Positions 15,282-24,286 are shown, numbered from the stretch's first letter. The stretch is DNA of 41,641 nt from a bacterium (GCA_024226335.1 JAAELY010000545.1:74523-116163), one strand, 5' to 3'. Numbers and translations are program-made. Notes: a model not told the origin generated them from the sequence alone.

Positions 15282-16827
15282 GCAACTCGAACTCCTGCCC
15301 GGTTACCTGATGGCGCACCTGGAGCTTTCGCTGGTCGCCTTGCTGATCGGCACATCGATCAGTGTGCCGCTGGGAATCTGGATCACGCGACGCAAGTCTG
15401 TCGCGCAGGGAATTCTGGGTCTGGTCGGCGTGATCCAGACGATCCCGAGTCTGGCACTGCTCGCGCTCATGGTTCCGGCGCTTGCATTGCTCAGCGGTTT
15501 CACCGCATCCGAACTCGGCTTCGAAATCCGCAGCATCGGCTACCTGCCGGCGGTGGTCGCGCTGACGCTGTACAGCATCCTACCGGTTCTCCAGACCACG
15601 GTCGCCGGAATCGATGGTATCGACCCATCGCTGATAGAGGCCGCCCGCGGAGTTGGCATGACCGATCGCCAGAGGCTCCGGCGCGTGGAACTTCCACTCG
15701 CTCTGCCCGTGATCGTGGCGGGATTACGCACGGCAACGGTCTGGGTCGTGGGAACTGCAACTCTGTCGACACCCGTGGGTGCAGCAAGCCTCGGAAACTA
15801 CATCTTCTCAGGTCTACAAACGCGAAACTTCACCGCTGTGCTCGTCGGCTGCGCCGCAGCTGCAGCACTTGCCCTCGTACTCGATCAAACAATCCGCTTG
15901 TTGGAGTCCGGCGTCAGACTTCGCAGACGCCCATTCATCCTGACTTCAGTCACCGTCCTGGCCGCCCTGTACGCGCTCACCGCCGGATCATTGCTTCAGG
16001 GAGCGATCAGCACCTCTAGACCGAGCATCGCAATCGGCTCGAAGACCTTTACGGAGCAGTACATTCTGAGCGAGTTGCTGGTGGGCTGGGTCGAGAACAA
16101 GACCGGACTCGAAGCGCGCACCGTTCAATCACTGGGTTCGACGGTGCTCTTCGATGCACTGCTCAGCGGCGACATCGACATCTACGTGGACTATTCGGGG
16201 ACGATCTGGGCCACCGTCATGAAAGGCGAAGGACGGCCGGGGGCGCGTGAAGATGTTCTCGAAGAAGTCCGCAACTACCTCGCCGACGAACACGGAATCG
16301 TTCTGGCCGCAGCACTCGGCTTCGAAAACACCTACGCCCTGGCCATGCGGTCCGATGATGCGAAACGAAGGGGCATCGAGACCCTGAGCGACCTGGCACC
16401 CGCAGCGAAGCAAATGGAGATTGGTGGAGATTACGAGTTCTTCGTGCGCGCGGAATGGAAAGCTCTCGTGGACACCTACTCCTTTGAATTCGCAAAGAAT
16501 CGGAGCATGGATTCATCGCTCATGTACCAGGCCGTCGCAGAATCCGAAGTCGATGTGATCAGCGCATTCTCGACCGACGGTCGCATTGCGGCGTTCAATC
16601 TGAGCGTGCTACGAGACGATCAGGCGGTGATCCCACCCTATGATGCGATCGTGCTGATCGGCCCGCACGCCGCACGCGAACACCCCGAGCTCACAACTGC
16701 ACTCGCACGCCTGGAGGGAACGATCGACGCAGACGCAATGCGGCAACTCAATCTGAGTGTCGACGGCGATGGTCGTACACCAACAGACGTCGGGCGCGAG
16801 CTCCTAGGTCGCCTGGCGAGCCCCTGA
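15274..16827 (+). CDS. fused permease/substrate-binding protein, EgtUBC/OpuC type
   Basis: A 517-residue fusion. Residues 1-210 form a binding-protein-dependent permease with about six membrane segments and the EAA loop (EAARGVGMTDRQRLRRVELP, 122-141) that docks on the ATPase. One further membrane segment (221-244) leads to a periplasmic OpuAC-type binding domain (about 250-512) that begins IAIGSKTFTEQ and contains DIYVDYSGT and VISAFSTDGRI. The family imports trimethylammonium compounds (glycine betaine, choline, carnitine). The fused architecture is that of EgtU importers for ergothioneine. It overlaps the ATPase gene and is followed 76 bp later by egtD. Confidence 0.9.
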   Translation: MAEQLELLPGYLMAHLELSLVALLIGTSISVPLGIWITRRKSVAQGILGLVGVIQTIPSLALLALMVPALALLSGFTASELGFEIRSIGYLPAVVALTLYSILPVLQTTVAGIDGIDPSLIEAARGVGMTDRQRLRRVELPLALPVIVAGLRTATVWVVGTATLSTPVGAASLGNYIFSGLQTRNFTAVLVGCAAAAALALVLDQTIRLLESGVRLRRRPFILTSVTVLAALYALTAGSLLQGAISTSRPSIAIGSKTFTEQYILSELLVGWVENKTGLEARTVQSLGSTVLFDALLSGDIDIYVDYSGTIWATVMKGEGRPGAREDVLEEVRNYLADEHGIVLAAALGFENTYALAMRSDDAKRRGIETLSDLAPAAKQMEIGGDYEFFVRAEWKALVDTYSFEFAKNRSMDSSLMYQAVAESEVDVISAFSTDGRIAAFNLSVLRDDQAVIPPYDAIVLIGPHAAREHPELTTALARLEGTIDADAMRQLNLSVDGDGRTPTDVGRELLGRLASP

Positions 16828-16838
16828 GCAGGTTTGGC

Positions 16839-16867
16839 TTGACAGCACGGCGCTCAGCTCCGAATAT
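16839..16867 (+). promoter_or_regulatory. candidate promoter for egtD
   Basis: A perfect TTGACA (16839-16844) is followed, after 17 bp, by GAATAT (16862-16867), which has only 3 of 6 -10 consensus bases. The egtD ribosome-binding site GGAGAG (16890-16895) and ATG (16904) come after it. egtD may therefore have its own transcript besides read-through from the transporter. Confidence 0.4.
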
Positions 16868-16903
16868 CCGCGCCCCTATTCTTCCGATTGGAGAGATTCC
16901 CGA

Positions 16904-17884
16904 ATGAACAGTCGTCTCGGCTCTCAGATCCGCGACCACACACCGGCGCGAGATCACACCCTGCGAGAAATCCTGGAGGGCCTCTCGGCGCCGCAAAAGC
17001 GCCTGCCGCCGAAGCTTCTGTACGACAAGCGCGGATCAGAGCTATTCGAGCAGATATGTACGCTCGAGGAATACTATCCGACGCGCACCGAACTGAGCAT
17101 CATGCACAAGCACGGCGCGAAGATCGCGCAGGCCGCAGGCCATGACTGCCTGCTGATCGAATACGGCAGCGGCAGCGGCCTGAAGACACGCATTCTTCTG
17201 AAGGAACTGCTCGAGCCCGTCGGGTACGTACCGATTGACATCTCCATCAGCGCACTCGAAGCACCCGCGCGGGATCTGGCAACACGTTTCCCCACACTGC
17301 CTATTCTGCCGGTGTGTGCCGACTACACTGCGAGCTATTCAATCCCGAGCACACCGAGAACCGCGAAGCGACGCCTGATCTACTTCCCGGGCTCGACCAT
17401 CGGCAATCTGGAGCCGCAGGATGCGCTGGACTTCCTGAGGCACATGAAACTGCAGGCTGGCGAGAACGGCAGGATCCTGATCGGAACGGATCTTCACAAG
17501 GACGCTCGGATTCTCGAAGCGGCCTATAACGACGCTTCGGGAGTCACGGCCGAGTTCGAAATGAACGTCCTGGAGCACATCAATCGCGAGTTCAGTGCGG
17601 AATTCGCTCTGGAACGCTTCGAATACCTTTCGTTCTACAACGAGTCCCTGCGACGGATCGAGATGTATCTGGTCAGTCGCGAAGCGCAGACGGTCCGCGT
17701 CGGTGGGACCGAGATCCGCCTGGAACACGGCGAGCGCATCCTCACCGAGTGCTCGCACAAGTTCTCACCAGAGGACTTCGCCGCACTGGCCAACGAAGCG
17801 GGATTGCAGGTGGAAGAAACCTGGACGGACGAGAACGAGTTCTTCGGAGTCTCTTTCCTGCGCGCTAGCCACAATCCGTCGTAA
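16904..17884 (+). CDS. egtD: L-histidine N-alpha-methyltransferase
   Basis: A 326-residue SAM-dependent enzyme that trimethylates the histidine alpha-amino group to make hercynine, the first step to ergothioneine. EgtD-family landmarks are in order: PPKLLYDKRGSELFEQIC, LEEYYPTRTE (histidine-binding tyrosine region), LIEYGSGSGLKTR (SAM site), YVPIDIS, YFPGSTIGNLEP (conserved Asn), GTDLHKD and NESLRRIEMYLVS (substrate-binding Glu/Ser region). Length is typical and the gene looks intact. EgtB, the sulfoxide synthase expected as partner, is not in this window. The upstream transporter is of the EgtU type. Confidence 0.96.
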   Translation: MNSRLGSQIRDHTPARDHTLREILEGLSAPQKRLPPKLLYDKRGSELFEQICTLEEYYPTRTELSIMHKHGAKIAQAAGHDCLLIEYGSGSGLKTRILLKELLEPVGYVPIDISISALEAPARDLATRFPTLPILPVCADYTASYSIPSTPRTAKRRLIYFPGSTIGNLEPQDALDFLRHMKLQAGENGRILIGTDLHKDARILEAAYNDASGVTAEFEMNVLEHINREFSAEFALERFEYLSFYNESLRRIEMYLVSREAQTVRVGGTEIRLEHGERILTECSHKFSPEDFAALANEAGLQVEETWTDENEFFGVSFLRASHNPS

Positions 17885-17950
17885 GGTCTCGAGAAAAGAG
17901 GCACACAAGAGTGCGCCCTTTCGTGGCCGAAGGCGGTCTTCGCCGGGACC

Positions 17951-19456
17951 TTAGTTGATCGAGGAGATGCGAGTACAGTTGCGCCCGTCCAGCTTTGCCC
18001 GATACAGCTCCTGATCGGCAGCTTCAAACAGCTCCGTGCAGCTTTCCAGACACTTCCCGCACTCACAGATGCTGGCCCCGACTGAAGCGGTGACCTGAAG
18101 AGGACCTTGATTGGTCGTGAACTCCAGCTTCGAGAGCGCCGCACGGATCGCATCGCCGCGCGCCTCCAGTTCGGTGGTCGTCACGTCTGGACAGACGACC
18201 GCGAACTCCTCACCGCCGTAGCGGCATGGCCAGTCCTTTTCCTCGACCGCCCCTGCGATCGTCTGCGCAACCTCGCGCAGCACCTCATCGCCCATCTGGT
18301 GCCCGTACGTGTCATTGACCGCCTTGAAGTGATCCAGATCGATGACCAGGACCCCGAGAGTCGATCCAGAGTTCTTGCAGCGCAGCGCTTCTTCTTCCAA
18401 CGCTTCGTCGAAAAAGCCGCGATTGCGCAACCCGGTGAGCGGATCCGTAGAAGCCTTTAGCGTCAGGTCGTCCTTCTCCGCTTCCAGGGCCTGGTTCTCG
18501 CTGGTCACGGCGTGGACTTGCTCATTGAGTGCCAGGCTCTCGCGAACCAGAAGCTGGGCGGCCTGTGTCGCAATCCCGATCAGTGTGCCCATGTCATTCA
18601 TTTCGAGGTCGAGCGCCTTCGCGGCGTCGGGCAATTGTTGCTGGATCTCCTGTAGCAACTCGGAGCAGACCGCGCCGTCGAAGTCGAAGTAGCGCCCCCC
18701 GAACTCGGTCAGGGTATCGACCCCCGCCTCGAGATGTCCTCCAGAGAGCAGGCGACCACAGATCGATGAGATATGCAGCATCTGCGCCAGATGAATCGTC
18801 TTCGAATCGGCGTCCGGAGCAGCGGATGGATCGTCGTGGATCGCAATCGCGTCGCAGACCACTTCGGGAAGACCCCAGGTCTTGAGCAATTCCCCCCCCA
18901 CCTGCACGCTGGTGACGCCGAGTTCCTGCTTCTCGATCTCGGTGAGCAGTTGAGTGGACTCCCGCCATTTCTGCAGGACTGGCATATACCGATCCGTTGC
19001 ACACTCCGCGAGAATCAGTCGGCCAAAGCCCGCGAGCAGTCCCGCCAGGAAGGCCTCGTCGCAAAGATGCCTGTTGACTCGCTCCGCCAGGACGCGGGCC
19101 CCGAGCGCGGTGGCCGTGGTCTCCGTCCAGTAGCGGCGATAGTCAAAGGCATCCGGCGAACCGCCGGACGAAACACCCAGGACCGAGAACGAGAGGGCCA
19201 GGAGATTGACGCTGCGCAGCCCGAGGGTCATCACTGCTTGTCGAACGCTGGAGATCTCTCGCGGCAGGCCGAACATGCTTGAATTTGCGGTCTTCAAGAG
19301 CTTGGCGACGAGAGCGGGATCCTGACTGAGCACTTCGGCGAGTTCGTCGATATCGACTTCTTCGCACTGGTTCAGCTCGACAATTCGCATGGCGACACCG
19401 GGCGCCGTGGGGAGCTGCTCGGTCTTCTTGAGATCTTCGATCAGCTTGCAGGCCAT
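17951..19456 (-). CDS. HDOD-GGDEF signalling protein
   Basis: A 501-residue cytosolic protein. The N-terminal HDOD domain (about 8-205; QLPTAPGVAMRIVELN, LLKTANSSMFGLPREISSV, AFLAGLLAGFGRLILAE) is a degenerate HD fold used in signalling. A coiled coil (about 305-335) leads to a GGDEF domain with DPLTGLRNR (338-346), DLDHFKAVNDTYGHQMGD and the active-site GGEEF (414-418). It is therefore probably an active diguanylate cyclase making c-di-GMP. The inhibitory RxxD site before GGEEF is not intact (EEKD). The final 30 residues contain ICECGKCLESC, an unusual cysteine cluster within the GGDEF domain. Confidence 0.93.
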   Translation of the reverse strand: MACKLIEDLKKTEQLPTAPGVAMRIVELNQCEEVDIDELAEVLSQDPALVAKLLKTANSSMFGLPREISSVRQAVMTLGLRSVNLLALSFSVLGVSSGGSPDAFDYRRYWTETTATALGARVLAERVNRHLCDEAFLAGLLAGFGRLILAECATDRYMPVLQKWRESTQLLTEIEKQELGVTSVQVGGELLKTWGLPEVVCDAIAIHDDPSAAPDADSKTIHLAQMLHISSICGRLLSGGHLEAGVDTLTEFGGRYFDFDGAVCSELLQEIQQQLPDAAKALDLEMNDMGTLIGIATQAAQLLVRESLALNEQVHAVTSENQALEAEKDDLTLKASTDPLTGLRNRGFFDEALEEEALRCKNSGSTLGVLVIDLDHFKAVNDTYGHQMGDEVLREVAQTIAGAVEEKDWPCRYGGEEFAVVCPDVTTTELEARGDAIRAALSKLEFTTNQGPLQVTASVGASICECGKCLESCTELFEAADQELYRAKLDGRNCTRISSIN

Positions 19457-19564
19457 TCACCCATCCCTACCATCCGTCTCTAGTCCTGTTGAACCGTCGT
19501 CTAGTAGTCATAGGTCGGCGAGGGACTGCCACGCTTGAGCGTCTTCCTCCATCCAACATCCAGG

Positions 19565-20527
19565 TTATGACTCGTCGGGAAAATCCGGCTCGTGAACGCC
19601 TCGAATCGCCTCCTGCATCGCCTGGGCACTCCGCACGTAGAGGATGAACAAGAGGACCGCTGCGAACGCAATGATGAAACCACCCGGAGATGCGGCGAAG
19701 GTGTTGTACAAGCCGTGAAGGACCGCGCCAATTGCGAATCCCAGAAGCATCAAGCCGCGCCGCGATCCGGGATTCGCCACGCCTAGCGCGATGAAGCTGG
19801 CGACGATGCCCGAGAACATCGCATGCAGGAGCGGAAGGGTGATCAAACGGGTGAACTGGACGACGATGTAGTCCTCAAACCCGAAGCTGCCGCGACCGAC
19901 GTTCTCGGCGTAGCCCACCGAATAGGCCATGGCTTCCGAAACGCCAAAGGCAAATCCCGAAACGCAACCGAGAAAGGTGATCTCCTGCGCACTTCCGGGT
20001 TCGCGATTCCGAACGAAGATCCACAGGATCGGCAAGGCCTTTGCCAATTCCTCGACCAATCCGACACCGAACACATAGCCGACGACCCGACCGGCCAGCG
20101 TCGCAGACTGGGTGGTCGCGTAGATCGAACTCACCCCAGGCAAGCGTGAGACGAGCGTGACGAAAAACAGACCTGCGAACGCGGTAAAGAACGAAACACG
20201 CACCAGATCGACCACGCTGATACGTTCTGGCCGGATGAAGAAGTAGATGACGACTCCCCAGATCGTCGCGAAATAGATCCCGAAGATGAACGCGACATCG
20301 CGCAATTCGGGATCGGCCAGTGATGCCCAGCTGATCATGAACAAGGGGAAAAGCGTGAAGAACATGAACCAGCGCACCAGGTCCAGGTTCCACGGCCGAT
20401 CTCGTTTCCAGACCTCGACCGGAACCAGAGTTGAAATTCCGATTCGCCGCAATTGGCGGAACGCACCTTGCCGTCGGCCCTTCTCCTGGTTGCGCTCGAG
20501 CGCTTCTGTCTCGGATTCTTCCGGCAC
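19565..20527 (-). CDS. PrsW-like intramembrane metalloprotease
   Basis: A 320-residue membrane protein with about eight hydrophobic segments after a charged cytosolic N-terminus. The PrsW/CPBP-type motifs are visible: GVGLVEELAKALP with the catalytic EE pair, FAFGVSEAMAYSVGYAE, the histidine of LLHAMFSG and the second histidine region AVLHGLYN. PrsW cleaves anti-sigma factors in Bacillus; the substrate here is unknown. I choose the GTG at 20527 because it has the strong ribosome-binding site GGGGAGGG and does not run into the divergent SDR gene. The frame itself stays open further upstream. Confidence 0.88.
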   Translation of the reverse strand: MPEESETEALERNQEKGRRQGAFRQLRRIGISTLVPVEVWKRDRPWNLDLVRWFMFFTLFPLFMISWASLADPELRDVAFIFGIYFATIWGVVIYFFIRPERISVVDLVRVSFFTAFAGLFFVTLVSRLPGVSSIYATTQSATLAGRVVGYVFGVGLVEELAKALPILWIFVRNREPGSAQEITFLGCVSGFAFGVSEAMAYSVGYAENVGRGSFGFEDYIVVQFTRLITLPLLHAMFSGIVASFIALGVANPGSRRGLMLLGFAIGAVLHGLYNTFAASPGGFIIAFAAVLLFILYVRSAQAMQEAIRGVHEPDFPDES

Positions 20528-20574
20528 GTCCTCGCCCTCCCCTTGTTGCCTCCTGAATCTGCCACAATCCTGCG

Positions 20575-21369
20575 ATGAGTGACGCCGATCTGAAACGATT
20601 GTTCTCCCTGGAAGGGAAAGTCGCCGCCGTAACGGGCGCTTCGAGTGGTCTTGGGCAGCAAGCCGCGCGCGCCATGGCAAGCGGAGGGGCCGCAGTAGGA
20701 TTGATCGCTCGACGCGTGGAGCGATTGGAAGAGCTTGCAGGTCAGCTAGAGACGACAGGCATACGCGCGTGCGCAGCGGCGGCTGATATTACGGATGCGG
20801 AGCAGGCCGCAGTGGCGTTTGATCGGATCGAAGCCGAACTCGGCCCCATCGACATCCTGGTCAACGGGGCGGGCGTGGCACCGGTGGGTCGCGCCGAGAA
20901 GCACACCAGGCAGAAGTGGGATGCGGCGATCGGCCTCAACCTGACTGCCGCCTTCGAACTCTCCCAGCTGATCGCAAACCGCTTGATCGAACGAGGCAGC
21001 GGCGGGCGCATCATTCACATCTCGTCGGCCATCGGCTCGGGCGGAAACCCAGTGCACAGGACCGTGGGTTATGCGGCAAGCAAAGGCGGTCTCGACAATC
21101 TGGTTCGCCATCTCGCGATCGAGTGGGCGCGCCACGACATCGCTGTGAACGCTGTGGCTCCGTCCTATTTCCCGACCGAGATGACCGTCGATCCGAAAGT
21201 CGGCGACGTGGCGCAGGACCAGAAGGACCGCATGCACGTATTCACTCCGATGGGGCGCCTGGGGCGAGAGGGCGAGTTGGACACTGCCCTGATCTTCCTT
21301 GCGGCCCCGGCATCGAGCTTCGTGACCGGCGCGATCGTTCCGGTCGACGGCGGCTGGACCGCCTGGTAG
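20575..21369 (+). CDS. short-chain dehydrogenase/reductase
   Basis: A 264-residue classical SDR. It has the NAD(P)-binding TGASSGLG (20-27), LVNGAG (95-100), the catalytic serines of HISSAIG (S150/S151) and YAASK (Y166, K170). GAIVPVDGGWTAW is the common C-terminal ending. Likely NADP preference from R46/R47 (ARRVERL) is an inference. Gluconate 5-dehydrogenase and FabG-like enzymes look similar, so the substrate is open. It is divergent from the PrsW gene across a 47-bp gap and convergent with the PPOX gene. Confidence 0.93.
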   Translation: MSDADLKRLFSLEGKVAAVTGASSGLGQQAARAMASGGAAVGLIARRVERLEELAGQLETTGIRACAAAADITDAEQAAVAFDRIEAELGPIDILVNGAGVAPVGRAEKHTRQKWDAAIGLNLTAAFELSQLIANRLIERGSGGRIIHISSAIGSGGNPVHRTVGYAASKGGLDNLVRHLAIEWARHDIAVNAVAPSYFPTEMTVDPKVGDVAQDQKDRMHVFTPMGRLGREGELDTALIFLAAPASSFVTGAIVPVDGGWTAW

Positions 21370-21379
21370 TACATCCGCG

Positions 21380-21853
21380 TCAGTAGGTTCCGCCCAGTTT
21401 CGAGTGATCCCAGGAGACGATGCGCTCGGGTTTGACGCGAATCACGACACGCTTTTCGGCGCGACCGATCATCGCCTTGCGCACGTCCGGGTTCGTCTTC
21501 GCATCATCTGGCATTCCAAGGCCGCCGGAGGCGTCGATCAAGGTGTCGATAGCCAGTTCGATATCGTGGATCAGCTCGGCATGCCCGTAGAGCACGACAC
21601 CACTGAGCTCCTCGTACTGGTTACCCGACTCCGACAGGAGACTCACGCGTGGGTCGCGCTCGATATTCAGGATCTTCTGACTGGTGCGGTAGGTCGCCAT
21701 GCGAATCGAAAGATCATCGTCGAGCCCGAACCACATGGGCACCGGATGAGGAAATCCACCCACTCCGTTCGACACGACGGTGATCGTGTGTTGGTTCTCG
21801 AGATATTTGCGGATCTCGTCGTCGGTCATGCGGATCTGATCGCGGCGCGACAT
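21380..21853 (-). CDS. PPOX-class split-barrel flavin/F420 protein
   Basis: A 157-residue pyridoxamine-5'-phosphate-oxidase-fold protein. YLENQHTITVVSNGVGGFPHPVPMWF is the typical first strand pair of this fold, followed by YRTSQKILNIERDPRVSLL and LYGHAEL. Members bind FMN or F420 and reduce diverse substrates. The choice between cofactors is not visible, though the nearby LLM gene is of an F420-linked type. The ATG at 21853 has GGAGGA directly upstream. Confidence 0.88.
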   Translation of the reverse strand: MSRRDQIRMTDDEIRKYLENQHTITVVSNGVGGFPHPVPMWFGLDDDLSIRMATYRTSQKILNIERDPRVSLLSESGNQYEELSGVVLYGHAELIHDIELAIDTLIDASGGLGMPDDAKTNPDVRKAMIGRAEKRVVIRVKPERIVSWDHSKLGGTY

Positions 21854-21951
21854 GGCATTCCTCCGTTTGCTGGAGAGCCATCTTACCCGCTCCGCCCCCT
21901 GGCCGCAGAAGCAGCTTGCGAGGCGGGCGTCGAAGTGGTTCCCTGGGTGAC

Positions 21952-22842
21952 ATGCTGAGCATAGATCTAACCGGGAAGCGGGCCTTCGTGGCCGGGGTCG
22001 CAGATGACGGCGGATTCGGATTCGCCATCGCAAAGAGGCTGGCCGAAGCGGGCGCCTCGGTGTGCGTCGGAACCTGGCCCCCGGCGTATGGGATCTTCAC
22101 AAAGCTCCTGGAACGCCAGAAGATGGCAGAGTCGATGAAGCTCCCAAACGGCGAGACGCTGGTCTTTGAACGCATCTATGCGCTGGATGCCGAATACGAC
22201 ACGCTGGAGCAGGCACCGATCGAGGTACGTGAGAATCGTCGCTACAAATCGCACGCGGACTTCTCGATCCAGGGTGTAGCCGATCGCTTCGTCGCCGACT
22301 TCGGGAATGAGCCGCTCGATATCGTGGTGCACAGTCTGGCGAACGGTCCGGAAGTCAAGAACCCGCTGCTGGAAACCTCACGCGAGGGTTACCTGTCCGC
22401 GATCAGTCAAAGCAGCTTTTCATTCGTCTCGCTGGTGCAGCGTTTCCTGCCCCTCATGCGATCCGATGGGTCATTCCTCTGCCTGAGCTTCATGGCTTCT
22501 GAACGCGTCGTACCGGGCTACGGCGGCGGCATGTCTTCGGCCAAGGCCTCGCTCGAATCCGACACACGCGTACTCGCCTACGAAGCGGGACGGCGACAAG
22601 GTGCGCGGGTGAACTGCATCTCCGCGGGTCCCTGGGCTTCGCGTGCAGCCTCCGCGATCGGCTTCATCGCAACCATGGTCGATTACGTGCGCAAGGCTGC
22701 GCCAATTCAGGACCCGCTGCAGGCGGACGAGGTGGGAACGACCGCGGCCTTCCTTTCGAGTCCGCTGGCGAGTGGCATCACGGGAACCACGGTCTACGTC
22801 GACAAGGGCTTCCACACGATTGGCGTGAGTCCCGACGTGTAG
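21952..22842 (+). CDS. fabI: enoyl-ACP reductase, plastid/chlamydial-type FabI
   Basis: A 296-residue NADH-dependent enoyl-ACP reductase of fatty-acid synthesis. It closely follows the chloroplast/Chlamydia/apicomplexan branch rather than E. coli FabI. Examples are LTGKRAFVAGVADDGGFGFA, the branch-specific insertion around DTLEQAPIEVRENRRYKS, VHSLANGPEVKNPLLETSR, ISQSSFSFVSLVQRFLPLM, PGYGGGMSSAKASLESDTRV and SPLASGITGTTVYVD. Catalytic Y190 and K198 are present. The second conserved tyrosine (Y146 of E. coli) is F180 here. The ATG at 21952 is chosen by alignment; its ribosome-binding site is weak. Confidence 0.95.
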   Translation: MLSIDLTGKRAFVAGVADDGGFGFAIAKRLAEAGASVCVGTWPPAYGIFTKLLERQKMAESMKLPNGETLVFERIYALDAEYDTLEQAPIEVRENRRYKSHADFSIQGVADRFVADFGNEPLDIVVHSLANGPEVKNPLLETSREGYLSAISQSSFSFVSLVQRFLPLMRSDGSFLCLSFMASERVVPGYGGGMSSAKASLESDTRVLAYEAGRRQGARVNCISAGPWASRAASAIGFIATMVDYVRKAAPIQDPLQADEVGTTAAFLSSPLASGITGTTVYVDKGFHTIGVSPDV

Positions 22843-22856
22843 TCCATCCGGTCGCG

Positions 22857-24077
22857 TCAGACGATCTCGTCGACGCGCAGTCTCTGCTCATCTCCGGAGG
22901 ACAGGTCCTTGACCACGACCTTGCCATCGGCCCATTCGTCGGGTCCGACCAGCACCGCGCGTCGGGCACCGGTGGCATCTGCCTGGCGCAGGACTTTTCC
23001 CGGATTCCGGGCCACATAGGGCGATTCACTGGCAATCCCGCGCGCGCGCAACTGACGCACGACCTGGCGCGCCGGGCCCAGCATATCGACACCGATCGGG
23101 ATCACGTAGACATCGAGTCGCGGCGGAGTTTCCGGAATCAGGCCCTTCTCTCGGAGCAACTCGGTAAGCACGACATCACCCATGCCGAAACCCAGCGCAG
23201 GTAGATCGGGTCCCCCCAACGACTTGATCAGGCCGTCGTAGCGCCCCCCGCCCGCAACAGCTCGAAGACTGCGATTGCGGTCGAAGATCTCCCAGACTGG
23301 ACCGGTGTAGTAGGCAAGTCCGCGCACGATGCGGAAATCGGGTTGCATGCAGTCACCAATGCCGAAATCGCGACACGCTTCGAGCACCGGCAGCAGTTCT
23401 TCGGCCCGATCCAGTGGAAAGCTCTCGCACCAGCGCAGGAGTTCGCGAGCTCGCGACTCTCCGAGCTTGTCTTGTAGTCGTCCTTCCGCTTTCGGGTCGC
23501 GTTCGAGCTTGTCGATGATGGCCAGGACATCGGCCTCCTCATCCGGGCCGATCTCGAGTGAGCCGAGCATGCGCGAGAGGAAGCGGCGATCGTTGATGCG
23601 CACGCCAAAATCGTCATCCTGGAGACCCAGGATGCGCAGGGCATCCACCGCAACCGAAATGACCTCGGCGTCCGCGGCCGGTTCACTGCTGCCAACCACA
23701 TCGATGTTCCACTGCTGAAACGCCCGCGACCGGCCGCGCTGGGGCTTTTCGTAGCGGAAGAAATCCGGCGCGCAGTACCACTTGATCGGCTTCGGCAGAC
23801 CGCCCGCACGCGCCGCCACCATGCGCGCGAGTGTCGGGGTCATCTCGGGTCGCAGAGCGACCGGACGTCCACCCTTGTCTTCGAAGGTGTACAACTGGCC
23901 GGCAATTTCATCGCCCGACTTCGCGGTGAACAGTTCCAGCGACTCGAGCACGGGTCCGTCGATCTCCTGGAATCCTGCACTGCGCGCAGAGCGGTGCCAG
24001 GCCGACTCGATCCAGCGTCGCACCGCAAGATCATCGGGAAAGAAGTCCCGGAAGCCGCTCAGAGCCTTGAAACGCAT
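22857..24077 (-). CDS. hisS: histidyl-tRNA synthetase
   Basis: A 406-residue class II aminoacyl-tRNA synthetase charging tRNA-His. Motif 2 appears as YCAPDFFRYEKPQRGRSRAF, with QQWNIDVVG next. The histidine-specific motifs VRGLAYYTGPVWEIFD and AGGGRYDGLIKSLGG follow, and motif 3 is ALGFGMGDVVL. The C-terminal anticodon-binding domain (about 315-406; DVYVIPIG, RQADATGARRAVLVG) is complete. The form is compact, with the GRSREF-like loop of the shorter HisRS branch. It is convergent with fabI (14-bp gap) and divergent from sucA across 209 bp, in which I see no decisive site. Confidence 0.96.
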   Translation of the reverse strand: MRFKALSGFRDFFPDDLAVRRWIESAWHRSARSAGFQEIDGPVLESLELFTAKSGDEIAGQLYTFEDKGGRPVALRPEMTPTLARMVAARAGGLPKPIKWYCAPDFFRYEKPQRGRSRAFQQWNIDVVGSSEPAADAEVISVAVDALRILGLQDDDFGVRINDRRFLSRMLGSLEIGPDEEADVLAIIDKLERDPKAEGRLQDKLGESRARELLRWCESFPLDRAEELLPVLEACRDFGIGDCMQPDFRIVRGLAYYTGPVWEIFDRNRSLRAVAGGGRYDGLIKSLGGPDLPALGFGMGDVVLTELLREKGLIPETPPRLDVYVIPIGVDMLGPARQVVRQLRARGIASESPYVARNPGKVLRQADATGARRAVLVGPDEWADGKVVVKDLSSGDEQRLRVDEIV

Positions 24078-24286
24078 GTGCCGGATCGTAGCAGTCCGTC
24101 GCGCCTGGAGCCGCCACCCAGCTCTCGAAACACGGGCCATACCGCTACACCGCGGCTGCTGGCCGGTCGATACCAAACACCGTCGGCAGCTCCGTCTCGA
24201 AACCCAGGGTGGCCCGTTCATGGACGGGAGAGCGCATTCGTTACCCTTCGGACGGTCGCGGAAGCTGAATCTGGAGGAAGTCCACG

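Noticed and set aside
8258-17884. A selenoneine gene cluster (selD plus egtD)
   Set aside because: The two genes are 7.6 kb apart in different operons, no SenA- or SenB-like gene is present, and selD has the canonical Sec-type sequence. Kept only as a question in the egtD finding.
17885-17950. Short CGAAG/CTTCG hairpin after egtD as a terminator
   Set aside because: Only five base pairs with mismatched flanks and no T-run; too weak to list.
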